Part shown: positions 1-8,738 of the stretch, in pieces
Numbering within the stretch: the stretch's first letter is position 1
Layout of the letters: each line of letters begins with the position of its first letter
DNA from: Gammaproteobacteria bacterium
GTDB lineage: Bacteria > Pseudomonadota > Gammaproteobacteria > GCA-001735895
Assembly: GCA_024638385.1 (NCBI GenBank)
Contig: JAHEKJ010000011.1
Location: 7,186 to 58,760 of the forward strand
DNA length: 51,575 bases
Direction: 5' to 3'
Notes under the pieces: model-generated
Database searches by the model: none
The model's input: only the letters and a program-made list of their open reading frames with translations
Told to the model about the DNA's origin: nothing
Position numbers and translations under genes: made by a program

Positions 1-597
1 CGCTACGCCGAGTCGCTCGAGTTCGAGATCGCGGCCAACTGGAAGCTCGCGATCGAGAACTTCATCGAGCCCTACCACGTGTTTTCGTGCCACCCGTGGC
101 TCAACGGTTTCGTCGGCAAGGCCGAGCGCTCGGCGCCGACCTTCGCCGGCAAGGTGCTGGCCTGCGGCTACGAATTCAACCGGGCGGACCCGGCGCGCGG
201 CGGCGCGCTGCCCCATTTCCCGCACCTGCCACAGGCGAAGCGGCATCGCGGTGACTGGTTCGTGCTGTTTCCGAACTTCGGTTTCGAAATCTTCCCCGAC
301 CAGGTCGACGTGTTCGTCGTCTGGCCGCGCGGGCCCGGTAGCTGCCGCGAAACGATTGCGCTGTACTTCGTCGGCGACGGCGCCGATGCGCCCGAGTACG
401 CCGACGCCCGTAGGCACGTCGTCAACAACTGGAACGACCTCAACCACGAAGACATCGGCATCATCGAGCGGATGTAGATCGGCCGGCGCTCGGACGGCTA
501 CGACGGCGGTGTGCTGTCGCCGCACTGGGACCCGGTGCAGCAACACTTCGCGCGGCTCGTCAGCGACGCAATTGCCGCGGCCGACGCCGCCAGTTGA
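1..597 (+). pseudogene. Rieske-type ring-hydroxylating oxygenase alpha subunit, 3' part, interrupted by an amber codon
   Basis: The gene enters from the left edge in frame 1. The visible part is the catalytic domain of a Rieske non-heme iron oxygenase. NWKLAIENFIEPYH followed by VFSCHP gives the two iron-binding His residues (residues 26 and 31 of the visible part), and the acidic third ligand is probably in the HEDIG motif. An in-frame TAG at 475-477 interrupts it. The same frame continues for 39 more codons with typical family C-terminal sequence (GRRSDGYDGGVLSPHWDPVQ) to a TGA at 595-597. At the TAG most relatives would have a polar residue such as Gln, so a CAG-to-TAG change is the simplest explanation. 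It is either a recent nonsense mutation, a sequencing error, or readthrough. The Rieske cluster domain lies outside the window. The substrate is unknown; choline- or carnitine-type monooxygenases are the closest in feel. Confidence 0.75.
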
Positions 598-607
598 TAC
601 ACGTCAA
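594..607. promoter_or_regulatory. FNR/Anr box upstream of hemN
   Basis: TTGATACACGTCAA matches the FNR consensus TTGAT-N4-ATCAA at 9 of 10 informative positions. Its centre is about 62 bases before the chosen hemN ATG. A TSS at the class II distance (+41.5) would fall near 642, with a weak -10-like TAGGCT at 629-634. Activation of hemN by FNR-type regulators under low oxygen is well established. The box overlaps the stop codon of the preceding Rieske gene. Confidence 0.75.
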
Positions 608-662
608 AACCGACGGCCGGCATCGCGGTAGGCTCGTGCCAATGTTAGTCGCGATACCCGTC

Positions 663-2054
663 ATGGCCAGACCGCCACTGTTCCAGCCCGACCTGATCGA
701 ACGATACGACAGGCCAGGCCCGCGTTATACGTCGTATCCGCCCGCCACCGAGTTTCACGACCGAGTCGGCGAGCGCGACTACCGCGAATGGGCACGGCAG
801 AGCAACGAGGAGCTGATTCCGAAACCGCTGTCGCTGTATTTTCACATTCCGTTCTGCAGTTCGATTTGCTACTACTGCGCGTGCAACAAGGTCATCACAA
901 AACGCAAGGAAAAGGCCGCGCCCTACCTCGCCGACCTGTCCCGCGAAATCGAGCTGCAGGCCGCGCTCTACGACCACGACCGCGAGGTCAGGCAATTGCA
1001 CTGGGGCGGCGGCACGCCCGGATTCCTTTCGCACGCACAGTCACAGGCCCTGATGGAGCGGATCGCCGCGAGCTTTCGCCTCGTCGACGAGGGCGCACAC
1101 GATTATTCGATCGAGATCGACCCGCGCGTCATGGCCGCCGACGGCATCGCGCACCTGCGCCATCTCGGCTTCAATCGCGTCAGCCTCGGCGTGCAGGATT
1201 TCGATCCGCGGGTGCAGCAGGCGGTCAATCGCATCCAGAGCTACGAGACCACCGCCCGGGTTGTCGACGACGCGCGCCGGCACGGCATGCGCTCGGTCAA
1301 CGTCGACCTGATCTACGGTTTGCCGCTGCAGACGCGCGCGAGCTTCGCGGCAACCCTCGAACGCGTCATCGAACTCGACCCCGACCGCATCGCGATCTAC
1401 AACTACGCGCACCTGCCGCACCGCTTCCCGCCGCAGCGGCGCATCGACGCCGACGAGCTGCCGGCGCCGACGGAAAAACTCGCGATCCTGCGCGACGCGA
1501 TCGAGCAGCTCGGTGCCGCCGGCTACGACTACATCGGCATGGACCATTTCGCCAAGCCGCGGGACGAGCTCGCGCGCGCGCAGAAGCGCGGCGACCTGCA
1601 CCGCAATTTCCAGGGTTACAGCGCGCACGCCGAGTGCGATTCGGTCGGCATGGGCATCTCCGCGATCAGCCAGGTGGCGGACCATTTCAGCCAGCACACG
1701 ACTCGCCTCGACGAATACCACGAGGCGCTCGAGGCCGGTCGCCTGCCGATCGTGCGCGGCTACCACAGCGATCGCGACGACCTGCTGCGGCGGGCGATTA
1801 TCCAGAGCCTGGTTTGCCATTTCACGCTCGACATCGGCCGCATCGAGGCGGACTGGGATATCGATTTCGAAGAGACTTTCGCGACCGAGCTCGCCGAGCT
1901 GCGGGCTATGGAGATCGACGGTCTGCTCGCGATCGAGAACGACCGGATCGATGTCGCCGAGGGTGGCCGCCTGCTGATCCGCAACATTTGCATGGTGTTC
2001 GATCGCTACCGGCGCAAGCCGCGCGTCGAGCCTCTGTTCTCGCGCACGCTGTAG
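663..2054 (+). CDS. hemN: Oxygen-independent coproporphyrinogen III oxidase
   Basis: This cytoplasmic radical SAM enzyme decarboxylates two propionates of coproporphyrinogen III to protoporphyrinogen IX without O2. From the ATG at 663 it is 463 aa, close to the usual HemN length of about 455-460. An N-terminal RYDRPGPRYTSYPPATEF block is typical of true HemN rather than HemW. The radical SAM cluster motif is CSSICYYCAC at residues 65-74 (Cys 65, 69, 72, with the extra HemN Cys at 74), followed by the SAM-binding WGGGTP. An in-frame ATG at 594 would add 23 residues unlike the family and would overlap the FNR box, so 663 is preferred. The gene is monocistronic, with an FNR box upstream and a strong terminator at 2147-2175. 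It supplies heme for the neighbouring cbb3 oxidase when oxygen is low. Confidence 0.95.
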   Translation: MARPPLFQPDLIERYDRPGPRYTSYPPATEFHDRVGERDYREWARQSNEELIPKPLSLYFHIPFCSSICYYCACNKVITKRKEKAAPYLADLSREIELQAALYDHDREVRQLHWGGGTPGFLSHAQSQALMERIAASFRLVDEGAHDYSIEIDPRVMAADGIAHLRHLGFNRVSLGVQDFDPRVQQAVNRIQSYETTARVVDDARRHGMRSVNVDLIYGLPLQTRASFAATLERVIELDPDRIAIYNYAHLPHRFPPQRRIDADELPAPTEKLAILRDAIEQLGAAGYDYIGMDHFAKPRDELARAQKRGDLHRNFQGYSAHAECDSVGMGISAISQVADHFSQHTTRLDEYHEALEAGRLPIVRGYHSDRDDLLRRAIIQSLVCHFTLDIGRIEADWDIDFEETFATELAELRAMEIDGLLAIENDRIDVAEGGRLLIRNICMVFDRYRRKPRVEPLFSRTL

Positions 2055-2069
2055 ATTGACGCGGTCTAA

Positions 2070-2083
2070 TTGATCCAGATCAA
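2070..2083. promoter_or_regulatory. Perfect FNR/Anr box between hemN and ccoS
   Basis: TTGATCCAGATCAA is an exact match to TTGAT-N4-ATCAA. It lies 15 bases after the hemN stop, between two convergent genes, so no protein gene starts just downstream of it. Its centre (2076.5) puts a class II start site near 2118 on the + strand. A -10-like TAAACT lies at 2105-2110, within a base of the expected place. On the - strand no -10-like sequence occupies the equivalent position. This is the basis for the small RNA call. Confidence 0.7.
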
Positions 2084-2116
2084 CCCGCTCACCGCACCAC
2101 CGGCTAAACTCGATCC

Positions 2117-2175
2117 TGACTCCTACTCTTACTTGAATAGAGTATTAGCCGGCTTCTCCCCGCCGGCTTTTTTTT
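2117..2175 (+). ncRNA. Putative FNR-activated small RNA
   Basis: This is an inferred transcript of about 58 nt, not a known family. It would start near 2117, about 41 bases from the centre of a perfect FNR box and just after a TAAACT -10-like element. It would run through a C/U-rich single-stranded leader into a small hairpin (TACTCT at 2124-2129 pairing with AGAGTA at 2139-2144). It ends at a GC-rich terminator hairpin whose 8-nt loop is TTCTCCCC. That loop is complementary to a purine-rich ribosome-binding site, a common design in sRNAs that repress translation. E. coli FnrS and Neisseria AniS/FnrS are precedents for FNR-activated sRNAs with hemN or respiratory links, though no sequence similarity is claimed. 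It is antisense to the last codons of ccoS. The alternative is that the region is only the hemN 3' end. Confidence 0.4.
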
Positions 2176-2329
2176 GCCCGTCGACAACGCGCTCCTCGTC
2201 GAGCAGGATCCGGTGCGCCGGGCCCTCGAGATCGTCGAACTGGCCGCTCCTGACCGCCCACAGCAAGACCCAGACGATGCCGCCGAGCAGCAGCAGCGAT
2301 ATCGGGATCAACAGGTAGAGCACTTCCAT
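2129..2329 (-). CDS. ccoS: cbb3-type cytochrome oxidase assembly protein CcoS
   Basis: A 66-aa single-span membrane protein: MEVLYLLIPISLLLLGGIVW forms the N-terminal helix, followed by the conserved WAVRSGQFDDLEGPAHRIL block typical of CcoS/FixS. CcoS is needed for insertion of heme b and copper into cbb3 oxidase. The start codon overlaps the ccoI stop by one base (TGATG), so the two are translationally coupled. CcoS proteins usually end soon after the LLDEE-like acidic segment. Here about 20 extra residues are read across the hemN terminator and part of the sRNA region, so the tail may be a by-product of that overlap. Confidence 0.92.
   Translation of the reverse strand: MEVLYLLIPISLLLLGGIVWVLLWAVRSGQFDDLEGPAHRILLDEERVVDGQKKAGGEKPANTLFK
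2147..2175 (+). terminator. Rho-independent terminator after hemN and the putative sRNA
   Basis: A perfect 7-bp stem (AGCCGGC at 2147-2153, GCCGGCT at 2162-2168) with loop TTCTCCCC is followed by eight T residues (2168-2175). On the - strand the hairpin is not followed by a T-tract, so it acts on + strand transcripts. It lies inside the 3' end of ccoS on the opposite strand. Confidence 0.85.
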
Positions 2330-4803
2330 CAGCGCGCCAGCCGCAAAGCGTTCATGACCACGACCAGCGAGCTCGACGACATGCCGAGCGCGGCGAGCCA
2401 GGGCGCGACCAGGCCGGCGGCGGCGAGCGGAATCGCGCCGAGGTTATAGCCCAGCGCCCAGGCCAGGTTTTGCCGGATGACTCGCCCCGCTCGCGCGGCC
2501 CGCGCGAGCGCGTCGCCGACCAGCGCGAGCCGGTCGCCGAGCAGGACGATGTCGGCGCTGCGCTGCGCCAGCGCGGCGGCGCCGCCCATCGCGATCGACA
2601 CGTCGGCGCGTGCCAGCACCGGCGCGTCGTTGACGCCGTCGCCGACCATCAGCACGCGCGCGCCGCGGGCCTGCAGCTCCGCCACCGCGGTAATCTTGTC
2701 CGCTGGCGCCAGACCGGCGCGAACCGCATCGATGCCGAGCGCCGCCGCGACCCGCGCCGCCGCCGCCGGCCGGTCGCCGGTCAGCAGCACGATTTTCTTG
2801 CCGTCGGCGCGCAACCGCCCGATCAGCGCGGCGGCATCCTCGCGCAGCGAATCGCTGAAGCCGAACATCGCGAGCACCGCGTCGCGTCGCGCGAGCACGA
2901 CCGCCGAGCCGCCAAAGTCGGCGAGTTGCGCGCGCCATTCCGCCGGCAGTTCGAGGCCGGTTTGCGCGGCGACGAATTCGACGCTGCCGAGACAATAGTC
3001 CTCACCGTCGATCCGCCCGGCGATGCCGCCGCCCGGCGTCGCGACGAGGTCGGTCACGTCCGGCAAGCGTGCTTCCGCCGCGCGGGCGACGAGCGCGCGC
3101 GCGAGCGGGTGTTCCGAATGGCGCTCGAGCGCCGCGGCAAGCGACAGCGCGTCGGCCCGCGAAATGCCCGGCCGCAGCAGGATCTCGTCGACGCACGGTT
3201 TGCCGTGGGTTAGCGTACCGGTCTTGTCGAAGACGACATGCGTGACCTGCTCGAGCCGCTCGAGCGTGTCGCCGTTACGAACCAGCAAACCGTCCGCCTG
3301 CAGCCGGCCGAGCGCGGCGGCGAGCGCGGTCGGCGTCGCCAGCGACAGCGCGCACGGGCAGCTGACGATCAGCACCGCGAGCGCGATTTCGAAGGCGCGC
3401 GCGCTGTCGGCCAGGTACCAGCCGGCCGCGACCACCGCGACCAGCAGCAGCACCGCGACGATGAAGCGCGCGGCGATGCGGTCGGCGAGCCGCGCGCGCG
3501 GCGGCTTGTCGGCCTGGGCGCGTTCGACCAGGCGCCTGATCTCCGCCAGCACCGTATCCGCGCCGATCGCCGTGACCCGCATCTCTACCGGTTGCCGCGC
3601 GTTGATGCTGCCGCCGAACAGGCGGTCGCCGGCGCGTTTCGCGACCGCGTCGCTCTCGCCGGTCAGCAAGGATTCGTCGCAGGCGGTTTCGCCGGCAACG
3701 AGTTCGCCGTCCGCCGGTACGCTTTCGCCGTTGCGCACGAGCACGCGATCGCCGACCGCGAGCGCCGAGGCGGCGACGCTCGCGTGGCTCCCGTCGGCTT
3801 CGATCCGGGTCGCGACCAGCGGCAACGACTGCGCCAGCTTCTCGACCGCGGCGGCGCAGCGTGCGCGCGCCACGCGCTCGAAATACCGGCTCGCGCCGAG
3901 CAGAAAGACGAACATGACGACCGAGTCGAAGTAGATCTCGCCGTGGCCGGCGACGGTATTGACGACGCTCGCGCCGAACGCCGCGAGGATCGCGAGCGCG
4001 ACCGGCAAGTCCATGCTGACCTGACGCCGGACCAGGTCCCGTGCGGCGGCGCGAAAAAACGGCAGGGCCGAATAGCCGACCACCGGCAGCGTCAGCAGCA
4101 GGCAAAGCCAGCGGAACAGCTGCTCGAACTCGCGCTCGATGCCGGATCCGGCGCCGGCGTAGAGGCTGATCGACAGCATCATGACCTGCATACCGAACAG
4201 CCCCGCCACCGCCAGCCGCCGCTGTTGCCGGCGGCGCTCGCGCGCGCGCGCCGCCTCCTGCTCGCGCGCATCGCAGGGCTGCGCGCGGTAGCCGATGCGC
4301 TCGACCGCGCGCAGGATATCGGCGAGGCAGAGATGCCGCTCGTCCCACTGGATCCACGCCCGTTCGGTCGCGTAGTTGACACGCGCGTCGCTGACGCCGG
4401 GCAGGCGCGCGAGCTGCCGCTCGATCAGCCAGATGCACGCGGCGCAGGTCACGCCGTCGAGGATCAGGCTGGCCTCGCGCCGGTGCGCGTCGACGCTGCG
4501 CACGAACTGCCGCGCGACCGGTTCGGCAGCGAAAACATCCGCGCTGCGCAGCAACTCCGGCACGGCGTCGCGCGGTGACGGCGGCAACTCCGTGCGCGCG
4601 CGGTAATAATGCGCGTGCCCGGCGGCGACGATTGCCTCGGCGACCGCCGCGCAGCCGGCGCAGCACATCGGCCGCGGCGTGTCGTCGACGAGGACCTCGA
4701 AATCGGCGCCGCGCGGCAGCGGCAAGCCGCAATGGAAGCAGTCGCGAGCCGCCGGCGCGACGGCGACAGCCTCGAGCGCCGGCGCCAGGGTTGGAGCGGT
4801 CAT
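2329..4803 (-). CDS. ccoI: Copper-exporting P1B-type ATPase for cbb3 oxidase assembly (CcoI/FixI)
   Basis: This 824-aa inner-membrane ATPase moves copper toward the periplasmic side for loading into CcoN. The N-terminal extension carries CFHC (Cys22/25) and CCAGC (Cys47-51), the pattern typical of the CcoI/FixI subgroup, followed by a heavy-metal-associated domain with GVTCAAC. Downstream are the transmembrane CPC motif (VSCPCALSLATPTALA), the phosphorylation motif FDKTGTLTHG, and the hinge GDGVNDAPVLARADVSIAMG. The length is normal for FixI-type pumps. It is followed by ccoS with a one-base overlap and is divergent from the ccoN operon. A shared FNR box lies at 4860-4873, and a -10-like CATAAT on the - strand at 4830-4835 sits at nearly the right distance from it. 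Confidence 0.95.
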   Translation of the reverse strand: MTAPTLAPALEAVAVAPAARDCFHCGLPLPRGADFEVLVDDTPRPMCCAGCAAVAEAIVAAGHAHYYRARTELPPSPRDAVPELLRSADVFAAEPVARQFVRSVDAHRREASLILDGVTCAACIWLIERQLARLPGVSDARVNYATERAWIQWDERHLCLADILRAVERIGYRAQPCDAREQEAARARERRRQQRRLAVAGLFGMQVMMLSISLYAGAGSGIEREFEQLFRWLCLLLTLPVVGYSALPFFRAAARDLVRRQVSMDLPVALAILAAFGASVVNTVAGHGEIYFDSVVMFVFLLGASRYFERVARARCAAAVEKLAQSLPLVATRIEADGSHASVAASALAVGDRVLVRNGESVPADGELVAGETACDESLLTGESDAVAKRAGDRLFGGSINARQPVEMRVTAIGADTVLAEIRRLVERAQADKPPRARLADRIAARFIVAVLLLVAVVAAGWYLADSARAFEIALAVLIVSCPCALSLATPTALAAALGRLQADGLLVRNGDTLERLEQVTHVVFDKTGTLTHGKPCVDEILLRPGISRADALSLAAALERHSEHPLARALVARAAEARLPDVTDLVATPGGGIAGRIDGEDYCLGSVEFVAAQTGLELPAEWRAQLADFGGSAVVLARRDAVLAMFGFSDSLREDAAALIGRLRADGKKIVLLTGDRPAAAARVAAALGIDAVRAGLAPADKITAVAELQARGARVLMVGDGVNDAPVLARADVSIAMGGAAALAQRSADIVLLGDRLALVGDALARAARAGRVIRQNLAWALGYNLGAIPLAAAGLVAPWLAALGMSSSSLVVVMNALRLAR

Positions 4804-4859
4804 CGGTTAACCGGTTTACACAGACCCCGATTATGATGCCGCGCGCATGTCAATCAACG

Positions 4860-4873
4860 TTGACGTGAATCAA
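4860..4873. promoter_or_regulatory. FNR/Anr box shared by divergent ccoI and cco operon promoters
   Basis: TTGACGTGAATCAA matches the FNR consensus with one mismatch. On the + side, a TAATAA/AATAAT -10 lies at 4894-4900, where a class II start (about 4907) is expected. On the - side, CATAAT (4830-4835, read on the - strand) predicts a start near 4824. One box therefore appears to serve both directions. A second partial half-site array (GTCAATCAACGTTGAC, 4849-4864) overlaps it. Confidence 0.75.
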
Positions 4874-4930
4874 TAAGGCGGGTCGGCCTTGCGTAATAAT
4901 CCGTCGGCATTTCAACGCCGAAACGAGACG

Positions 4931-5533
4931 ATGTTCATCCAACATATAATCGGTCTATTCACCGACCCGGCGCGCGAATGGGCCAGGATTCGCGAACAAC
5001 ACGAACAGGGCGCGGGCCGCTCGGTCGTGCATGTCCTGATTCTCGCCCTGATCCCGGCGGTCGCCGGTTACATCGGCACGACGCGGGTCGGCTGGCGCAT
5101 CGGCGTCGGCGACCCGATCAAGATCACCGATGACTCGGCAATCGCGATCGCGATCATTTACTACCTCGCGCTGCTGATCGGCGTTTTGACGATCGGCTGG
5201 GTCATCCACCTGCTCGGCAAGGCCTACGAACTGGTCAAACCCGCATCGCTGAGCCTCGCGCTCGCCGCCTACACCGCGACGCCGCTGTTCCTGATCGGCG
5301 TGATGCAAATCTACCCGGTGCTGTGGCTGAACCTCGTGCTTGGCCTGCCCGCGCTGGCCTACACCGTCTACCTGCTCTATTCCGGCCTGCCGATCCTGAT
5401 GCAGATCCCGGCCGAGCGCGGCTTCGTCTACTCGTCGGCGGTGCTCGCGGTCGGCCTGATCGCGCTGGTCGCGCTGCTCGCGCTGACCGCGCTGCTGTGG
5501 GGTCTCGGCCTGCAGCCCGTTTTCACCTACTGA
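4931..5533 (+). CDS. Yip1-family membrane protein at the head of the cbb3 operon
   Basis: A 200-aa polytopic protein with about five hydrophobic segments. It begins [20 protein letters not shown], the characteristic start of bacterial Yip1/DUF1282 proteins, in which a GLxxxPxxxWxxI motif precedes the membrane segments. An upstream in-frame start at 4889 lies before the predicted TSS (about 4907), so the ATG at 4931, behind a purine-rich ACGAGAC, is preferred. It is the first gene downstream of the FNR-dependent promoter and lies 13 bases before ccoN, so it is co-transcribed with the oxidase. Its role in oxidase biogenesis is not established. Yip1 proteins in general are poorly characterised membrane proteins. 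Confidence 0.8.
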   Translation: MFIQHIIGLFTDPAREWARIREQHEQGAGRSVVHVLILALIPAVAGYIGTTRVGWRIGVGDPIKITDDSAIAIAIIYYLALLIGVLTIGWVIHLLGKAYELVKPASLSLALAAYTATPLFLIGVMQIYPVLWLNLVLGLPALAYTVYLLYSGLPILMQIPAERGFVYSSAVLAVGLIALVALLALTALLWGLGLQPVFTY

Positions 5534-5546
5534 TTCCCGGATTGCC

Positions 5547-7013
5547 ATGACTGACTCGATCGCCGCCACCGGCACCGACGCAACTACCCAGGACAGCGTC
5601 GCCGAAACCTACAACTACAAGGTCGTGCGCCAGTTTTCGATAATGACGATCGTCTGGGGCCTGGTCGGCATGGCGGTCGGCGTGCTGATCGCCGCGCAAC
5701 TGGCCTGGCCGGCGCTGAACTTCGATATTCCGTGGCTGACCTTCAGCCGCTTGCGCCCGCTGCACACCAACGCGGTGATCTTCGCCTTCGGCGGCTGCGC
5801 GCTGTTCGCGACCTCGTACTACGTCGTGCAGCACACCTGCCACGCGCGCCTGATTTCGCCGGGGCTCGCCGCGTTCACCTTCTGGGGCTGGCAGGCGGTC
5901 ATCGTGCTGGCCGCGATCACGCTGCCGCTGGGCATCACGTCGAGCAAGGAATACGCCGAGCTCGAGTGGCCGATCGATATCCTGATCGCGCTGGTCTGGG
6001 TCTCCTACGCGGTCGTGTTCTTCGGCACGATCATGCGCCGCCGGGTCAAGCACATCTACGTCGCCAACTGGTTCTTCGGCGCGTTCATCATCACGGTCGC
6101 GATCCTGCACATCGTCAACAGCGCGGCGCTGCCGGTCAGCTTCTGGAAATCCTACTCGGCCTACGCCGGCGTACAGGACGCGATGGTGCAATGGTGGTAC
6201 GGCCACAACGCGGTCGGCTTTTTCCTGACCGCCGGGTTCCTGGGCATCATGTACTACTTCGTGCCGAAGCAGGCCGGCCGGCCGATTTACTCCTACCGCC
6301 TGTCGGTGGTGCACTTCTGGGCGCTGGTGTTCACCTACATCTGGGCCGGGCCGCACCACCTGCATTACACCGCGCTGCCCGACTGGGCGCAGTCGCTCGG
6401 CATGATCATGTCGCTGATCCTGCTGGCGCCGTCCTGGGGCGGCATGATCAACGGCATCATGACGCTGTCGGGCGCCTGGCACAAGCTGCGCACCGACCCG
6501 GTGCTGCGGCTGTTGATCGTGTCGATCTCGTTCTACGGGATGTCGACCTTCGAAGGGCCGATGATGTCGATCAAGACGGTCAACGCGCTGTCGCACTACA
6601 CCGACTGGACCATCGGCCACGTGCACTCGGGCGCGCTCGGCTGGGTCGCGCTGATCTCGATGGGCGCGATGTACTACCTGATCCCGCGCCTGTTCGGCCG
6701 CCCGCTCTACAGCCTGCGGCTGGTCGAGGTGCACTTCTGGACCGCGACCATCGGCATCGTGCTGTACATCTCGTCGATGTGGGTCGCCGGCATCATGCAG
6801 GGCCTGATGTGGCGCGCGGTCAACGCCGACGGCACGCTGACCTACAGCTTCGTCGAGAGCGTGCAGGCAATGCACCCCTATTACATCGTGCGCACGCTCG
6901 GCGGGCTGTTCTTCCTGATCGGCGCGATCGTCATGGCCTACAACCTGTGGCGCAGCATCGCCGACGCGCGACCGATCGAGGTCGAGGTTCCGGAGCCCGC
7001 GGGCGCGCACTGA
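5547..7013 (+). CDS. ccoN: cbb3-type cytochrome c oxidase subunit I
   Basis: The 488-aa catalytic subunit of the high-affinity cbb3 terminal oxidase carries low-spin heme b, the heme b3 and CuB. Twelve membrane helices are visible. Conserved His ligands occur in [48 protein letters not shown] and [17 protein letters not shown]. The length is normal for CcoN. It is followed 15 bases later by ccoO within the operon Yip1-ccoNOQP. Expression is expected to rise at low oxygen through the FNR box at 4860-4873. Confidence 0.97.
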   Translation: MTDSIAATGTDATTQDSVAETYNYKVVRQFSIMTIVWGLVGMAVGVLIAAQLAWPALNFDIPWLTFSRLRPLHTNAVIFAFGGCALFATSYYVVQHTCHARLISPGLAAFTFWGWQAVIVLAAITLPLGITSSKEYAELEWPIDILIALVWVSYAVVFFGTIMRRRVKHIYVANWFFGAFIITVAILHIVNSAALPVSFWKSYSAYAGVQDAMVQWWYGHNAVGFFLTAGFLGIMYYFVPKQAGRPIYSYRLSVVHFWALVFTYIWAGPHHLHYTALPDWAQSLGMIMSLILLAPSWGGMINGIMTLSGAWHKLRTDPVLRLLIVSISFYGMSTFEGPMMSIKTVNALSHYTDWTIGHVHSGALGWVALISMGAMYYLIPRLFGRPLYSLRLVEVHFWTATIGIVLYISSMWVAGIMQGLMWRAVNADGTLTYSFVESVQAMHPYYIVRTLGGLFFLIGAIVMAYNLWRSIADARPIEVEVPEPAGAH

Positions 7014-7028
7014 GGAGACGAGAACTAC

Positions 7029-7640
7029 ATGGCTACAGCACACGACAAGGTAGAGAGAAACGTCGGCCTGATGATCGTCCTGGTCATCGTCGTCATCTCG
7101 ATCGGCGGACTCGTGCAGATCGTCCCGCTGTTCTTCCAGCAGTCACTGACCGAGCCGGTCGCCGGGCTCGAACCCTATTCGCCGCTGCGCCTCGAGGGCC
7201 GCGACGTCTACGTCCGCGAGGGTTGCTACACCTGCCACTCGCAGATGATCCGGCCGTTCCGCGCCGAGACCGAGCGCTACGGACACTACTCGGTCGCCGG
7301 CGAGTTCGTCTATGACCGGCCGTTCCAGTGGGGCTCGAAGCGCACCGGGCCGGACCTTCATCGCGTCGGCGGGCGCTACAGCGACGAGTGGCACCGCGTG
7401 CACCTGATCAACCCGCGCGACGTCGTCCCCGAGTCGATCATGCCGGGTTACCCGTGGCTCGAAACCACGGAGCTCGACGGAGGCGACATCCAGGCGAAGA
7501 TGGAAACCCTGCGCACGCTCGGCGCGCCCTACAGCGACGAGCAGATCGCGAACGCGCCGAAGGCGCTCGACGGCAAGACCGAGATGGACGCGATCATCGC
7601 CTACCTGCAGGGTCTCGGCATCCACGTAAAGGCGAGGTAA
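7029..7640 (+). CDS. ccoO: cbb3-type cytochrome c oxidase subunit II (mono-heme cytochrome c)
   Basis: A 203-aa membrane-anchored cytochrome c. An N-terminal transmembrane anchor (about residues 14-35) precedes a periplasmic domain with one heme c site, [14 protein letters not shown] (CxxCH), and a probable axial Met in SIMPGYPWL. CcoO passes electrons from CcoP to CcoN. Length and motif order match the family. It is preceded by a GAGGAGA ribosome-binding site and followed by ccoQ after five bases. Confidence 0.97.
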   Translation: MATAHDKVERNVGLMIVLVIVVISIGGLVQIVPLFFQQSLTEPVAGLEPYSPLRLEGRDVYVREGCYTCHSQMIRPFRAETERYGHYSVAGEFVYDRPFQWGSKRTGPDLHRVGGRYSDEWHRVHLINPRDVVPESIMPGYPWLETTELDGGDIQAKMETLRTLGAPYSDEQIANAPKALDGKTEMDAIIAYLQGLGIHVKAR

Positions 7641-7645
7641 GACGG

Positions 7646-7828
7646 GTGGCATCTTTCATTCATTCGATCTGGACCGTCGTCGTTCTCGTCATCTTCCTCG
7701 GTATCGTCGCCTGGGCCTGGAGCGGCAGGCGCAAGCGGGATTTCGACGAGGCCGCCAACCTGCCGTTCGAGCACGACCCGACCGAAGACATCGAACAGCC
7801 CGCCAACAAGCAGAAAGATTCGGAGTAA
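7646..7828 (+). CDS. ccoQ: cbb3-type cytochrome oxidase small subunit CcoQ
   Basis: A 60-aa single-span protein from a GTG at 7646-7648. The hydrophobic segment (HSIWTVVVLVIFLGIVAWAW) is followed by a basic patch RRKRDFDEAANLPF, the pattern typical of CcoQ/FixQ, and then an acidic tail. CcoQ stabilises the interaction of CcoP with the CcoNO core. It lies five bases after ccoO and four bases before ccoP. The start is GTG because no ATG is in frame between the ccoO stop and the membrane segment. Confidence 0.9.
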   Translation: MASFIHSIWTVVVLVIFLGIVAWAWSGRRKRDFDEAANLPFEHDPTEDIEQPANKQKDSE

Positions 7829-7832
7829 ACGC

Positions 7833-8738
7833 ATGGCTGATTTCAACAGCGAATTCTGGCACTGGTACATCGCCGTCCTGACGGTCGCGAGCATCCTCGC
7901 CTGCGTCTGGCTGCTGCGCTGGATGACGTCGGGCTTTCAGCAGAGCGACGAGGCCGAAACCACCGGCCACGTCTGGGACGGCGACCTGACCGAGCTGAAC
8001 AACCCGCTGCCGCGCTGGTGGCTCGGCCTGTTCTACATCACGCTCGCCTTCGGCAGTTTCTACCTGCTGCTCTACCCCGGGCTCGGCAAGTTCACGGGCT
8101 TGCTCGACTGGAGCTCGAAGGCCGAGTACGAAGCCGAGGTCGAGCGCGTCGAGGCCGAGGTCGGACCGCTGTTCGCGCGTTACGCGCAGACCCCGGTCAT
8201 CGACCTGATCAAGGATGACGACGCGCTGCGCATCGGCGAACGCCTGTTCGCCAACTACTGCTCGACCTGCCACGGCTCCGATGCGCGCGGCGCGCGAGGT
8301 TACCCGAACCTGCGCGACAAAGACTGGCTGTGGGGCGGCGATCCGCAGAGCATCAAGATGACGATCCTGCACGGGCGGCAGGCCGCGATGCCGGCCTGGG
8401 AAGCCGCGCTCGGCGGCGAACGCGGTGTCGACGAGGTCACGCAGTACGTATTGCGCCTCGCCGGGCGACCGGCGATCGAGGCGCTCGCCGATGCCGGCAA
8501 GACGCGCTACGACATGTTTTGCGCCGCCTGCCATGGCCCCGACGGCAAGGGCAATGCGGCGCTCGGCGCGGCCAACCTGACCGACGAGGTGTGGCTCTAT
8601 GGCGGCTCGATCACGCGCATCGCCGAATCGATCGCGGTAGGCCGCAACGGCCAGATGCCGGCACTCGGCGAGTTCCTCGGCGAGCCCAAGGTGCACCTGC
8701 TGTCGGCCTACGTCTACTCGCTGTCGCAGCAGCAATGA
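7833..8738 (+). CDS. ccoP: cbb3-type cytochrome c oxidase subunit III (di-heme cytochrome c)
   Basis: A 301-aa protein with two N-terminal membrane helices (about residues 8-28 and 57-78) and two cytochrome c domains carrying CSTCHGSDARG and CAACHGPDGKGN. Probable axial Met residues are in AAMPAW and GQMPALGEF. It accepts electrons from soluble or membrane cytochromes c and bc1. The conserved VWDGDLTELNNPLPRWW motif before the second helix is diagnostic for CcoP. The stop codon overlaps the start of the next small gene (ATGA). Confidence 0.97.
   Translation: MADFNSEFWHWYIAVLTVASILACVWLLRWMTSGFQQSDEAETTGHVWDGDLTELNNPLPRWWLGLFYITLAFGSFYLLLYPGLGKFTGLLDWSSKAEYEAEVERVEAEVGPLFARYAQTPVIDLIKDDDALRIGERLFANYCSTCHGSDARGARGYPNLRDKDWLWGGDPQSIKMTILHGRQAAMPAWEAALGGERGVDEVTQYVLRLAGRPAIEALADAGKTRYDMFCAACHGPDGKGNAALGAANLTDEVWLYGGSITRIAESIAVGRNGQMPALGEFLGEPKVHLLSAYVYSLSQQQ

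Noticed and set aside
594..662. Extended N-terminus of HemN starting at 594
   Set aside because: The extra 23 residues do not resemble HemN and the start would lie inside the FNR box.
5523..7043. Long open frame opposite ccoN
   Set aside because: The translated sequence is Arg/His/Asp-rich with no domain, as expected from reading a membrane protein gene backwards; ccoN is certain.
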